Shown one piece after another: positions 1 to 8,431 of a stretch of 64,000 nucleotides of DNA; position 1 is the first letter of the stretch; each line of letters begins with the position of its first letter. The notes beneath the pieces are model-generated. The model saw only the letters and a program-made list of their open reading frames with translations. It had not been told where the DNA came from and ran no database searches. Both the position numbers and the translations under genes were made by a program. Source of the stretch: Marinobacterium zhoushanense (GTDB lineage Bacteria; Pseudomonadota; Gammaproteobacteria; Pseudomonadales; Balneatricaceae); assembly GCF_014641945.1 (NCBI RefSeq), contig NZ_BMIJ01000009.1, forward strand, positions 124,001 to 188,000. The letters are read 5' to 3'.

Positions 1-916
1 CCATCGGCAGCAGGAAGTTGATCAGGCCCACGATGGGCGAGACCCGCTTGATCCCGGAGGTGTCGAAGCCATCCATGACGACGCCCGGCGGAATCGTTTC
101 GCCCTGCTGGGCACGCCGCTCCGCCTGTTTCATCGCCCCCAGGTTGCCCAGCACGCCACCGGCGACCAGGAATACCACCAGTAATGCGATCCAGCCGTAG
201 GCCATAAACGGGATAGCGTCGATATAGAGCGACATTCCGTCCCCTGCAGCGGTGGCGCCGTTCTCCTCCAGCAGGGCGGCAAAGTAGACTGCCCAGGTGG
301 AGATCGGTACCAGAATGCAGACCGGGGCGGCGGTGGAGTCGACCAGGTATGCCAGTTTTTCGCGGGAGATTTTATACTTGTCGGTCAGCGTCTTCATCGA
401 CGCCGATACCGCCAGTGAGTTGAGATAGTCGTCAATAAACACCAGGATACCGAGCGCGCAGGTGGTCAGCATGGTGCCGCGCTTGGTCTTGATACGACGG
501 GCCAGAATCTCGCCGAAACTGACCACGCTGCCACCACGCTCCAGAATGTTGATCAGTCCGCCCATCATGCCGCAGACCAGTACGATCCAGGCGATGGTTT
601 CATTCATCACCACGCTCATCGACAGATCGCCCAGTCCGGTAACGACCTCGACCGGGTTCTGCAGCATCAAACCGGCAATGACGCCGGCGAAGATAGCTTC
701 CAGTGAGCGGCGGGTCACGATCGCGACACAGAGGGTCAGTACCGCCGGCAACAGACTGAAGAGCCCGTAGCCGCCGTCCCCGGAATGCAGCGAGCCAAGG
801 TAGGCAAAACCGGCCATGATCGCGCTGTAGAACAGGATCGCCTTCGAGCGGCGGGACAGGTCCGGCTGACGCTGCGGTGCCAGCGCCTCAGCGGTAAGGG
901 TGGGGTTGGTATTCAT
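1..916 (-). CDS. NhaC-family Na+/H+ antiporter, partial (C-terminus beyond window)
   Basis: I translated this reading frame by hand; it starts with MNTNPTLTAEA at 916 and runs off the left edge, giving about 305 residues. It is a polytopic inner-membrane protein. A hydrophilic N-terminus of about 25 residues is followed by hydrophobic helices, and the segment IDDYLNSLAVSAS resembles the conserved 'xDDYxNxL' motif of the NhaC superfamily, which also includes Na+/lactate and malate antiporters. A second conserved stretch, DSTAAPVCILVPISTW, also fits this superfamily. An AGGT-type ribosome site lies about 8 bases upstream. It follows the PuuB-like gene on the same strand by 86 bases, so co-transcription is possible. 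The transported substrate cannot be told from the sequence: proton/sodium exchange is the default, organic-acid exchange the alternative. Confidence 0.85.
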   Translation of the reverse strand, partial: MNTNPTLTAEALAPQRQPDLSRRSKAILFYSAIMAGFAYLGSLHSGDGGYGLFSLLPAVLTLCVAIVTRRSLEAIFAGVIAGLMLQNPVEVVTGLGDLSMSVVMNETIAWIVLVCGMMGGLINILERGGSVVSFGEILARRIKTKRGTMLTTCALGILVFIDDYLNSLAVSASMKTLTDKYKISREKLAYLVDSTAAPVCILVPISTWAVYFAALLEENGATAAGDGMSLYIDAIPFMAYGWIALLVVFLVAGGVLGNLGAMKQAERRAQQGETIPPGVVMDGFDTSGIKRVSPIVGLINFLLPM

Positions 917-962
917 AGAGATGACCTGTTGTTCTAATTTATAGTTTTACGCCAACCGCAGT

Positions 963-988
963 CCGCAGCCCCTCGGGTGAGGCTGCGG
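963..988 (-). terminator. possible terminator after the PuuB-like oxidase
   Basis: CCGCAGCC (963-970) pairs with GGCTGCGG (981-988) around a 10-base loop, just past the stop of the oxidase gene on the minus strand. The following minus-strand bases are not a clean T-run, so termination may be partial and let transcription continue into the NhaC-type gene. Confidence 0.4.
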
Positions 989-1002
989 GCCTGCTGGCTG
1001 TA

Positions 1003-2292
1003 TCAGATACCGAGTTTGTCCCGCAGGTTGTAGTAGGCGGCACCGATCGCGGTGTAGGGAACCCGCAGCATCCGGCCACCGGGGAAGGGATACTGGGGCA
1101 GGGCGGCGAAGATGTCATAGCGCTCGGCCTGGCCCTGGATCGCATCCGATAACACCTTGCCGGCCAGATGCGAGCAGGTGACGCCGTGGCCGCTGTAGCC
1201 CTGTGCGTAATAGATATTAGCCCGAGCGCCCACCCGGCCCAGCTGCGGCAGACGCATCAGGGTAAGCAGAAAATTGCCGGTCCAGGCAAAATCGATCTTG
1301 ACGTCTTTCAGCTGCGGGAAGGTTTTCAGCATCTTCGGCAGGATCAGCGATTCGATCTTGCCCGGTTCGCGGGCGCCGTAGGTGACGCCACCGCCGTAGA
1401 TCAGGCGGCCGTCACCGGACAGGCGGAAGTAGTCGAGCAGATAGTTGCAGTCCTCGACGCATTGATCCTGCGGCAGCAGTTCCCGCTGCTGCGCCTGGCT
1501 CAAGGGTTCGGTGGTGATCACCTGGGTACCGCAGGGCATCGCCCTGGCCTGAAGTTTGGGCACCAGGTCGCCGAGATAGGCGTTACCGGCCACGACCAGG
1601 AAGTTGGCTGTCACACAGCCCTTCGGCGTATGCACCCTGACCCTGTCGCCCTCTACCACTTTGACCGCGGGGGAACCTTCATAGATGACGCCGCCGAGAG
1701 ACTCGACCGCCTGGGCTTCGCCAAGGACCAGATTCAGCGGGTGGAAGTGACCGCCGGATCTGTCCAGCAGGGCACCCTTGTAGCGTTTGGTGCCGATATA
1801 GCGCTGAGTATCGGCGGCACTGAGCAGCTCGAGATCCCGATGGCCATGGGCCTGCCACAGCGCCTGCTTCTCCCGCAGCTCGTCAAACTGCTTGTTGTTG
1901 CAGGCGGCGAAGATGCCGCCATCCTTAAGATCGCACTGGATGTTGTAGTCCTTGACCAGGCGGCGGATGATGCGGCCGCCTTCAAACGCCATGGCACCCA
2001 TCGCCTTGCCCGTGGCCTGTCCGTAGTGGCGCTCGATAAAGTCGATATCGCGGCTGTAGCTGTGCACGATCTGGCCGCCGTTGCGTCCCGAGGCGCCAAA
2101 GCCGATGCGGGTCGCTTCGAGCACGACAACCTTGAAACCCTGCTCGGCCAGATGCAAAGCCGTGGAGAGCCCGGTAAAGCCTGCGCCGATGATGCAGACA
2201 TCGGCCTCGACCTGATCCTTCAGTGGTGGGCGAATACGTTTATCGTTGGCGGACGCCGCGTAGTACGAAGTGGTATGTGAAAGTTCGGACAT
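1003..2292 (-). CDS. puuB: FAD-dependent oxidase, PuuB/OrdL-like (DAO family)
   Basis: This 429-residue flavoprotein belongs to the glycine/D-amino-acid oxidase (DAO) family and closely resembles proteins annotated as gamma-glutamylputrescine oxidase. The dinucleotide-binding motif GAGFTGLSTALHLAEQG sits at about residues 37-53, followed by the typical GFGASGRNGGQ segment that closes over FAD. The C-terminus has the DAO-family GYSGHGVT motif. The expected reaction is oxidative deamination of an N-substituted amine to an aldehyde, with FAD reoxidised by oxygen, in the cytoplasm. In the putrescine pathway it works with PuuA, PuuC and PuuD, none of which are in this window, so the substrate assignment is from family resemblance only. 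It lies between an NhaC-type antiporter gene (downstream) and ilvA (upstream), all on the minus strand. Confidence 0.8.
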   Translation of the reverse strand: MSELSHTTSYYAASANDKRIRPPLKDQVEADVCIIGAGFTGLSTALHLAEQGFKVVVLEATRIGFGASGRNGGQIVHSYSRDIDFIERHYGQATGKAMGAMAFEGGRIIRRLVKDYNIQCDLKDGGIFAACNNKQFDELREKQALWQAHGHRDLELLSAADTQRYIGTKRYKGALLDRSGGHFHPLNLVLGEAQAVESLGGVIYEGSPAVKVVEGDRVRVHTPKGCVTANFLVVAGNAYLGDLVPKLQARAMPCGTQVITTEPLSQAQQRELLPQDQCVEDCNYLLDYFRLSGDGRLIYGGGVTYGAREPGKIESLILPKMLKTFPQLKDVKIDFAWTGNFLLTLMRLPQLGRVGARANIYYAQGYSGHGVTCSHLAGKVLSDAIQGQAERYDIFAALPQYPFPGGRMLRVPYTAIGAAYYNLRDKLGI

Positions 2293-2462
2293 GATCTTTT
2301 GGTAACCTCACCTACCGGCCCTCGGTCCGGAGATTGATGGAGTGCGCAACCGTCGGCGACGATTGCCCTTGCTCGCACACAATAGGTTTCAGACGGATGG
2401 TCTCGATATACCCTTCAGGGGATATTTTTCGAGCGCGCGTGGGCGCGTAGGTAGGAAGAGGT

Positions 2463-2494
2463 CCCCCGAAGCGCCGTTTACGGTGCTTCGGGGG
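2463..2494 (-). terminator. terminator of ilvA
   Basis: A 14-base-pair hairpin begins 11 bases after the ilvA stop codon. CCCCCGAAGC (2463-2472) pairs perfectly with GCTTCGGGGG (2485-2494), and the stem continues inward through GCCG/CGGT with one G-U pair to a TTTA loop. On the minus strand it is followed by a C/T-rich stretch rather than a pure T-run. Confidence 0.75.
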
Positions 2495-2505
2495 AGGGCG
2501 GACTT

Positions 2506-4020
2506 TTAGCCCAGGAACAGCTTGTATGCGGTGTTGTCGGTCTCTTCGAAGTAGGTGTAGCCGATCTCCTCGAGGAACTGCCCGACTTGGTCGTGCTCGT
2601 CGCCTGGCACTTGCAGGCCGACCAGTACCCGGCCGTAGGCCGCGCCGTGGTTACGGTAATGGAACATGGAGATGTTCCAGCGCCCGCCCAGCTTGTTGAG
2701 GAACTTCATCAGTGCACCGGGGCGCTCGGGGAACTCGAAGCGGTAGACCACTTCGTTATCCACATTTGCCGGCGCATGACCGCCGACCATGTAGCGCACG
2801 TGCAGCTTGGCGGTTTCGTTATCGGTCAGATCAACCACATCCTCGATGTGCTCGCCCATCTCCGCCATCAGCTCTTCGCGACCGCCATTGTTGGGCAGGA
2901 TCTGCACCCCGGCGAACACTATCGCCTGCTGGTCGTTGGCGTAGCGGTAGTTGAACTCAGTGATATTGCGTTTGCCCAAGGCCGCGCAGAACTTCTTGAA
3001 GCTACCGGGGCGCTCCGGTATACGGGCGGCGATGATCGCTTCGCGCTGCTCACCCAGCTCCGAGCGCTCGGCGATATGGCGCAGGCGGTCGAAGTTGACG
3101 TTGGCGCCGGAGTCGATGGCGATCAGGGTCTGCCCTGAGACCTGTTCGCGGGCGACATATTTTTTCATGCCGGCCACACCCAGAGCGCCCGCGGGCTCGC
3201 AGACAGAACGGGTATCGTCGAAGATATCCTTTATTGCGGCGCAGATCTCATCGGTGGATACGGTGATCACCTCATCCACGTAGTCCTTGGCCACCTCCCA
3301 GGTGTATTCGCCGATCTGTGCCACGGCGACACCGTCGGCGAAGATGCCGACCTGATCCAGCTTGTCGCGGAACCCCTTCTCCATCGCCAGTGCCAGGCAG
3401 GCGGATTCGTTGGACTCAACGCCGATCACCTTGGTTTCCGGGCGCAGGTATTTGACATAGGAGGCGATGCCGGCGATCAGACCGCCGCCGCCGACCGGTA
3501 CGAAAATGGCGTCGATCGGGCCGCTCTCCTGGCGCAGGATCTCCATGGCGATGGTACCCTGGCCGGCGATTACGTCCGGGTCATCGTAGGGATGGATGTA
3601 GACTAGTCCCTTTTCCGCCATCAGTTTTTCGGAGTGAGCGCGAGCCTCGTCGAATGTATCGCCGTGCAGCACTGCCCTGCCACCGAGACGGCGGACGTTG
3701 GATACCTTGACGTCCGGCGTGGTCTTGGGCATGACGATGGTCGCCTTGATCCCCAGATGGCGAGCCGAGGCGGCCACGCCCTGGGCGTGGTTGCCCGCCG
3801 AGGCGGTAATCACCCCACGCGCTTTCTCCTCTTCATTCAGCTGCGACATCTTGTTGTAAGCGCCGCGAATCTTGAATGAGAACACCGGCTGCTCATCCTC
3901 CCGCTTGAGGAGAACGCGATTAGCTAGGCGTTCGGACAAGCCGCGTGCTTCCTCCATCGGCGTTTCAACGGCGATGTCGTAGACACGGGCTTCGAGGATT
4001 TTCTTGATGTAACGCTGCAT
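2506..4020 (-). CDS. ilvA: threonine deaminase, biosynthetic (L-threonine ammonia-lyase)
   Basis: IlvA converts L-threonine to 2-oxobutanoate and ammonia with pyridoxal phosphate, the committed step of isoleucine synthesis. The 504-residue length matches the biosynthetic enzyme. The N-terminal two thirds are a fold-type II PLP domain with the cofactor lysine in SFKIRGAYN (Lys50) and a glycine-rich phosphate loop VGGGGL. The C-terminal third (about 325-504) holds two ACT-like regulatory repeats, each containing an 'ERPG' element (PERPGSF and PERPGAL), which mediate isoleucine/valine control. This distinguishes it from the short catabolic TdcB form. It is divergent from rpiA, an arrangement common in Pseudomonas relatives, and has its own strong terminator. 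Confidence 0.97.
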   Translation of the reverse strand: MQRYIKKILEARVYDIAVETPMEEARGLSERLANRVLLKREDEQPVFSFKIRGAYNKMSQLNEEEKARGVITASAGNHAQGVAASARHLGIKATIVMPKTTPDVKVSNVRRLGGRAVLHGDTFDEARAHSEKLMAEKGLVYIHPYDDPDVIAGQGTIAMEILRQESGPIDAIFVPVGGGGLIAGIASYVKYLRPETKVIGVESNESACLALAMEKGFRDKLDQVGIFADGVAVAQIGEYTWEVAKDYVDEVITVSTDEICAAIKDIFDDTRSVCEPAGALGVAGMKKYVAREQVSGQTLIAIDSGANVNFDRLRHIAERSELGEQREAIIAARIPERPGSFKKFCAALGKRNITEFNYRYANDQQAIVFAGVQILPNNGGREELMAEMGEHIEDVVDLTDNETAKLHVRYMVGGHAPANVDNEVVYRFEFPERPGALMKFLNKLGGRWNISMFHYRNHGAAYGRVLVGLQVPGDEHDQVGQFLEEIGYTYFEETDNTAYKLFLG

Positions 4021-4137
4021 AGGGCCCTTCTGGGTCTGTTGGTGGCGAACAAAAGCGCGATGCGCGCGGAAAAGATTGAAGAGAGAGATGGTATCGACTA
4101 GACCGCTTAGCGTCTATAAGGGCAGCGGCGTGTTGCG

Positions 4138-4143
4138 TATAAT
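4138..4143 (+). promoter_or_regulatory. -10 element upstream of rpiA
   Basis: A perfect TATAAT lies 37 bases before the rpiA start and is followed by a GC-rich discriminator (CCCAGCA). I see no good -35 at 17 bases. The 160-base gap also serves ilvA on the other strand. Confidence 0.55.
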
Positions 4144-4180
4144 CCCAGCACCCGTGACCAATTCCAGATCAGGACAGGCG

Positions 4181-4858
4181 ATGACCCAGGACGAGATGAA
4201 ACAGGCCGTGGCAGAAGCGGCCGTCGAGCGAATCCGCCCCTTGCTGCAATCCGACACCGTCGTCGGTGTCGGCACCGGCTCCACAGCGAACTTGTTTATC
4301 GATGCCTTGGCGGGCGTCAAGCATCTGTTTGCGGCCGCCGTGGCAAGTTCCGAGACCACGGCCCAGCGACTGCGTGACCACGGCATCGATGTGGTCGATC
4401 TAAACAGCGTGGCCGAGATCGCGGTGTACGTTGATGGTGCCGACGAGTTCAATCCGCACCTGCACCTGATCAAGGGCGGCGGCGCTGCACTGACCCGCGA
4501 GAAGATCGTCGCCGCGGTAGCCAAGGAGTTCGTCTGCATCGTCGACAGTACGAAGCGGGTGGACCTGCTCGGTGAATTTCCGCTGCCGGTAGAGGTAATC
4601 CCGATGGCGCGCTCCTACGTGGCGCGTGAACTGGCCAAGCTGGGCGGTATGCCGATCTATCGCGAGGGGGTCGTCACCGACAACGGCAATGTGATCCTGG
4701 ATGTCCACGATATGGAGATCCTCGACCCCAAGGCGCTGGAGCAGCAGATCAACAATATCGTCGGGGTGGTGACCAACGGACTGTTCGCCCGTCGCCCGGC
4801 CGATGTGGTGCTGATGGGAACTCCGGACGGAGTCGAAGTTCTGCGCGACGCCCACTGA
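4181..4858 (+). CDS. rpiA: ribose-5-phosphate isomerase A
   Basis: RpiA interconverts ribose 5-phosphate and ribulose 5-phosphate in the non-oxidative pentose phosphate pathway. The protein has 225 residues, close to the 219 of E. coli RpiA. Visible landmarks are the phosphate-binding loop VGVGTGSTAN near residue 27, the catalytic-site segment DGADEFNPHL, and the KGGGAALTREK motif. An upstream in-frame start at 4076 would add 35 residues that look unlike RpiA, and the -10 element lies between the two, so the start at 4181 (MTQDEMKQAV) is preferred. The ribosome site is weak (AGGACAGG). The gene stands alone, divergent from ilvA. Confidence 0.95.
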   Translation: MTQDEMKQAVAEAAVERIRPLLQSDTVVGVGTGSTANLFIDALAGVKHLFAAAVASSETTAQRLRDHGIDVVDLNSVAEIAVYVDGADEFNPHLHLIKGGGAALTREKIVAAVAKEFVCIVDSTKRVDLLGEFPLPVEVIPMARSYVARELAKLGGMPIYREGVVTDNGNVILDVHDMEILDPKALEQQINNIVGVVTNGLFARRPADVVLMGTPDGVEVLRDAH

Positions 4859-4997
4859 TCAGCAGTCGCCGGAGGTATCCGGTTGCTGTGGCGGTTGATA
4901 AAGAGAATCCAGATGCCGGGCAGTCGGACAAGGCTGCCCTTGCCACACCTGAGACCTGTCGGTCTCTGCACAGTGTGCTGCAGCCGTTACAGAAATG
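4859..4997. other. intergenic stretch without recognisable gene
   Basis: Between rpiA and the MerR relic only small hairpins are visible, for example GAGACC (4951-4956) with GGTCTC (4961-4966), and a weak CCGGA/TCCGG stem just after rpiA. Neither has a T-run. Nothing else is supported. Confidence 0.4.
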
Positions 4998-5120
4998 GCT
5001 GCGGCGGCCTGCGGGAAGGCGTTCGGGGGGAGGGATCAGGCCTCTACGTGCATAATACCTTAGGGTTTCGACGCTGAGGCCCTGGCGCTGAGCGAGTTTA
5101 CCATTCCCGAGTCTTTTCAA
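4998..5120 (-). pseudogene. relic of a MerR-family regulator (DNA-binding helix region only)
   Basis: About 37 residues read like the N-terminal winged helix-turn-helix of a MerR regulator: LAQRQGLSVETLRYYARRGL followed by IPPPERLPAGRR. The family normally continues with G-Y-R-x-Y and a dimerisation helix, but here the similarity stops after about residue 40. The frame then runs on, without further recognisable MerR sequence, into the end of rpiA on the opposite strand. There is no ATG in frame near the start: the frame opens with TTG at 5120, and the ATG at 5122-5124 is in another frame. I read this as a decayed gene. No metal- or drug-resistance partner gene is adjacent. Confidence 0.55.
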
Positions 5121-5150
5121 GCATCTCAGTTGGGCAAACCGTTCGCGCTT

Positions 5151-5273
5151 TTACCACTGTACGACCTGGGTCAGTACCAGTGATACCGGCATGGTGACCC
5201 AAGCCAGCGCAACCAGGTTGATCAGAATCCAGCCGAAACCGCTACCATCGCGGAAGTTTTCATTGTGAGCCAT
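5151..5273 (-). CDS. small membrane protein, 40 residues, unknown function
   Basis: The frame runs from ATG at 5273 to TAA at 5151. The N-terminus is polar (MAHNENFRDGSGFG) and is followed by one hydrophobic helix of about 20 residues (WILINLVALAWVTMPVSLVL) and a short tail TQVVQW. The ribosome site AAGGGTGA is well placed, 7 bases from the ATG. The region upstream is strongly AT-rich with plausible promoter elements and an inverted repeat at 5318-5357. A single-pass inner-membrane peptide is likely. I do not recognise the family. It could be an accessory subunit of a membrane complex, but no partner is adjacent. Confidence 0.6.
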   Translation of the reverse strand: MAHNENFRDGSGFGWILINLVALAWVTMPVSLVLTQVVQW

Positions 5274-5317
5274 CGAATGTTCACCCTTGATAAGAGATAA
5301 AGTTAAGCAAAATTTTA

Positions 5318-5357
5318 TATGCTGTTGTTATTGTTGAATTTTCAAATGAACAGCATA
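5318..5357. repeat. nested inverted repeat between the 40-residue peptide gene and the DUF748 gene
   Basis: TATGCTGTT (5318-5326) and AACAGCATA (5349-5357) are perfect inverted copies of 9 bases, enclosing a second dyad TTGAA-TT-TTCAA (5334-5345). It lies in the AT-rich divergent control region. It may be an operator or a leader hairpin; there is no T-run to make it a terminator. Confidence 0.45.
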
Positions 5358-5503
5358 GAGCGGGACGGAATTTTACCAGAGCTTCGGGGTTCTGAGTATC
5401 AACCTTCCGACGCAAGCATTAACGGAAACGCCCCAGGCTGGGGCTACACTGAGGGATGTGCCAAGCCTCTGGCATAGCGACTGGCAGGACGGGAGAGTGC
5501 GTA

Positions 5504-8395
5504 GTGACTAGATGGATGAAATGGAGTGCGGCTGTCTTGCTGCTGGTGGTACTGGTGCTGTTTACCACGCCCTACATCGTCCGTGACCAGCTGGTGATCT
5601 GGCTCCATAAGCAGGGCGTCGACGATGCGCGTCTGGACACCCTCGACGTCAACTACCTGAGCGGCCGTGTGCAGGTGCGTGGCTTGCGCGCTGTGCGCGA
5701 AGGCTACTACCCGTTGCAGTTGGATCGGCTGCAGCTGACGCTGGACTATGGCTCGCTGTTTCAGCGCCAGGTCAGAGTCACCAGCCTGGACCTGCAGGGA
5801 TTGCGCGGAGGGGTCGCTGTGCGCGATAGCGAACAGTGGTTGGGGCCGATCAATCTCACCCAACTGGCCAGCGGGTCGACGCCGGAGGAGCCTGTCGTCG
5901 ACGATGGCGAGGCCAGTCGGTGGAGCTTCGGGCTGGATAACCTGCAGTTGAACGGCATCGACTGGCGCCTGGCGCTGGAGCAGCAGGAGCATCGCCTGGA
6001 GCTGGATAACCTCTGGCTCGGTGCGATCTACCTCTGGGAGCCGCAGATCGAGACCACGCTGAGCCTCAGTGGTCGTATCAACGGTGCGCCTTTTGCGCTC
6101 GACTCCACCTCCGTTCCTCTGCCGGCACAGAAGCATGGCAAGCTGAAGCTCAGCATCGACCAGCTGCAACTGAAACCTATTCTGGGCGATCTGGTGCCTC
6201 AGCTGGATGCGACGCTGAGCACCGATTTAAGCCTCAGCGCGCAGCTCGATGGGCCGCGGATCAGCCTGCTGCCCGAGGGTTCCATCTCCATTGGCGGACT
6301 GCTCTGGCGGGATGCCGAGTTGAACTTTTCTTCCGAGCGCATCGAATGGCAGGGGGCGGCGACCATCGGTCTCGATACGCTGCGCCCGGACAGTATCGAG
6401 ATCAACGGCAAGTTGAACCTGCCTAAGGGCATCGCGCTTGGGCAGTCAGCGCAGGAGCTCAGGGTACAGCAGCTGGGCTGGCAAGGAGATCTAGTGCTGA
6501 GCATGCCCGAGCAATCCGCAATGACACTGGCGCTGGATGGGGCGCTGGGGACTGGCGGGCTGGATTTCATCCAGCAAGGCGAGCCGGGGCTGAACCTGAG
6601 CCTGGCGCAAGCCGACTGGCGCGGTAATACCCGGTTGAGCTTGGCCCAGGGTGAGCAAGCGGCTATCGACCTGTCCGGACAGAACGCACTGCGCCTGGAC
6701 GTACTGGTACTGACCCAGGGTGACAACCTGGACCTGCAACTGGACAGGCTGGACCTTGATACGGCGTTGAGCAGCCAAGCGCTGCAGCGCTGGCAGCTGG
6801 AAAACACCCGGGTGGCGTTGGGACCGTTGACCCTGCGCCAGGGCGAGGCTTTGGAGCTGTCGCTATCCAGTCTGGAGGGTGAGCTGGGCGCCCGGTACGA
6901 CCTGACATCCAGTCAGCTTGGACTGCAGGCACCCGGTATTACCGCAGGCGCTACGAATGTCCGCGTGGCGCAGAAACCGCTGGCCGCGCTCGAGTCGCTG
7001 AAACTGGCGCAACTGGAGCTGGCGCTGCCACTTAAGGTCGGGCTCTCCGGTGCACAGTTCCAGGGGCTGGAGCTGGCGCGTACCGAACGGGACGAACCGC
7101 TGTTGGCACTGGCCGGGTTGGGGGTGCAAAGGTTGATGCTGGATCAGCAGCAACTGCAGATCGATCGTGTCGACCTGAGCGGATTGGATGGCGTACTGAC
7201 CCTGAACGAGCAGATGGTGCCGGTGGATATCCAGGCGCTGCAGCAGCAGCTCGAGGCTCTGGGCGGGGCGAGTGGCCAAGGCCAGCCGGCAGCGGAGGAT
7301 CCAGCCACTGCAGCCGAACAGGGCGAGGCGTTTCGAATCCGTATCGACGAGCTGGTGCTGGCCGGTGACAGCCAGTTGCGCTTCACCGACCGCTCTACCA
7401 AACCGGTGTTCAGCGCCCTGCTGGCGATCGACAGGGCGAATATCAACGCGATCGATACCGCAGGCGATGCGCAGAGCGAGTTTGCCCTGTCGGCTCAGGT
7501 TAACCGCTTCGCAAAACTGACAGCGGAGGGGGCGGTCAACCTGATCGGCTCGCCACGCAGCGGGCACTGGAGTGCGCAGCTCGTGGGGATGGACCTGCCC
7601 AGTCTGAGCCCTTACAGCATCAAGTACACCGGTTACTTCCTCAAGAACGGCCAGCTCAACCTGAAACTTGACGGTGCGCTGGAGCAGGATCAGCTGGACG
7701 GCAGTAACCATATCCGACTCAACCGCCTCGAGGTCGATCCGGTGGATCAGGCGCAGGTGGGCAAGTTTCAGCAACAGATCTCGATGCCCCTGGGTACTGC
7801 GGTTGCGGTGTTGCAGGATGACGATGACAATATTGACCTCGATGTGCCGGTCAGCGGCTCGCTGGACGACCCGGAGTTCGACTATCAAAGCATCATCAAA
7901 CGTATCGCCGGCAAAGGGGTGAAACAGGGAGTGATGAGCTATCTGCTACAAGCGATGCAGCCGTATGGAGCGCTTATCTCGCTGGCCCAGAGCGCGATCG
8001 AGGCGAGCCAGACCGGCGCTTTCATCCGGCTCGAACCGGTGCTGTTCGAGCCCGGTAGCGAGATGCCCAAAGGGGATGTGGATGGTTACCTGGCCAAACT
8101 GACCGAGCTGATGAACGCGCGAGATGGGTTGAGGTTGAACCTCTGCGGCATTAGCGTGGCTGAGGACCGCAGCGTGTTGGACAAGGCACTGGCCGAAGAA
8201 AACGCGAAACGCGATAAACCCTTGGAAGCAGAGGTGCTGGCGGCAGAGCTCGACAGCCGCTTGCAACAGCTGGCCAACGCCCGCGCGGAGTTGCTCAAGC
8301 AGCGGCTGCAAGACGATGTGTCGGCCGATCGCCTGTTCCTCTGTTACGCACAGGTCGATAAGGAGGGCTTGCCGCGAGTGGAGCCGGCGCTCTAG
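5504..8395 (+). CDS. large AsmA-like envelope protein with DUF748 domain
   Basis: A 963-residue protein with a single N-terminal membrane anchor (AAVLLLVVLVLFTTPYIV) followed by a long, repetitive beta-rich periplasmic region full of alternating leucine/aspartate/glutamine strands. The C-terminal part has the typical DUF748 segment LSPYSIKYTGYFLKNGQLNL and the later SGSLDDPEFDYQSIIKRIAGK. AsmA-like and TamB-like proteins are thought to bridge the periplasm and move or organise lipids; a similar role is an inference here. I chose the GTG at 5504 because GGGAG sits 8 bases upstream; an ATG at 5516 and a longer frame from 5456 also exist. It stands alone and converges with the GGDEF gene downstream. 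Confidence 0.82.
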   Translation: MTRWMKWSAAVLLLVVLVLFTTPYIVRDQLVIWLHKQGVDDARLDTLDVNYLSGRVQVRGLRAVREGYYPLQLDRLQLTLDYGSLFQRQVRVTSLDLQGLRGGVAVRDSEQWLGPINLTQLASGSTPEEPVVDDGEASRWSFGLDNLQLNGIDWRLALEQQEHRLELDNLWLGAIYLWEPQIETTLSLSGRINGAPFALDSTSVPLPAQKHGKLKLSIDQLQLKPILGDLVPQLDATLSTDLSLSAQLDGPRISLLPEGSISIGGLLWRDAELNFSSERIEWQGAATIGLDTLRPDSIEINGKLNLPKGIALGQSAQELRVQQLGWQGDLVLSMPEQSAMTLALDGALGTGGLDFIQQGEPGLNLSLAQADWRGNTRLSLAQGEQAAIDLSGQNALRLDVLVLTQGDNLDLQLDRLDLDTALSSQALQRWQLENTRVALGPLTLRQGEALELSLSSLEGELGARYDLTSSQLGLQAPGITAGATNVRVAQKPLAALESLKLAQLELALPLKVGLSGAQFQGLELARTERDEPLLALAGLGVQRLMLDQQQLQIDRVDLSGLDGVLTLNEQMVPVDIQALQQQLEALGGASGQGQPAAEDPATAAEQGEAFRIRIDELVLAGDSQLRFTDRSTKPVFSALLAIDRANINAIDTAGDAQSEFALSAQVNRFAKLTAEGAVNLIGSPRSGHWSAQLVGMDLPSLSPYSIKYTGYFLKNGQLNLKLDGALEQDQLDGSNHIRLNRLEVDPVDQAQVGKFQQQISMPLGTAVAVLQDDDDNIDLDVPVSGSLDDPEFDYQSIIKRIAGKGVKQGVMSYLLQAMQPYGALISLAQSAIEASQTGAFIRLEPVLFEPGSEMPKGDVDGYLAKLTELMNARDGLRLNLCGISVAEDRSVLDKALAEENAKRDKPLEAEVLAAELDSRLQQLANARAELLKQRLQDDVSADRLFLCYAQVDKEGLPRVEPAL

Positions 8396-8431
8396 CCGTC
8401 CGTTACCGACTCAAATATCGATTCGCGAGGA

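Noticed and set aside
1168..2280. Long plus-strand open frame opposite the PuuB-like gene (370 residues)
   Set aside because: Shadow of the oxidase: no recognisable motifs, no ribosome site, and the opposite strand encodes a full DAO-family protein.
4076..4180. Upstream in-frame start of rpiA
   Set aside because: Adds 35 residues unlike RpiA and lies before the -10 element at 4138-4143.
4951..4966. GAGACC/GGTCTC dyad resembling the TRAP-operon operator
   Set aside because: Spacing differs (six bases between the GAGAC and GTCTC cores instead of five), flanks do not match, and there is no promoter or related gene. Probably chance.
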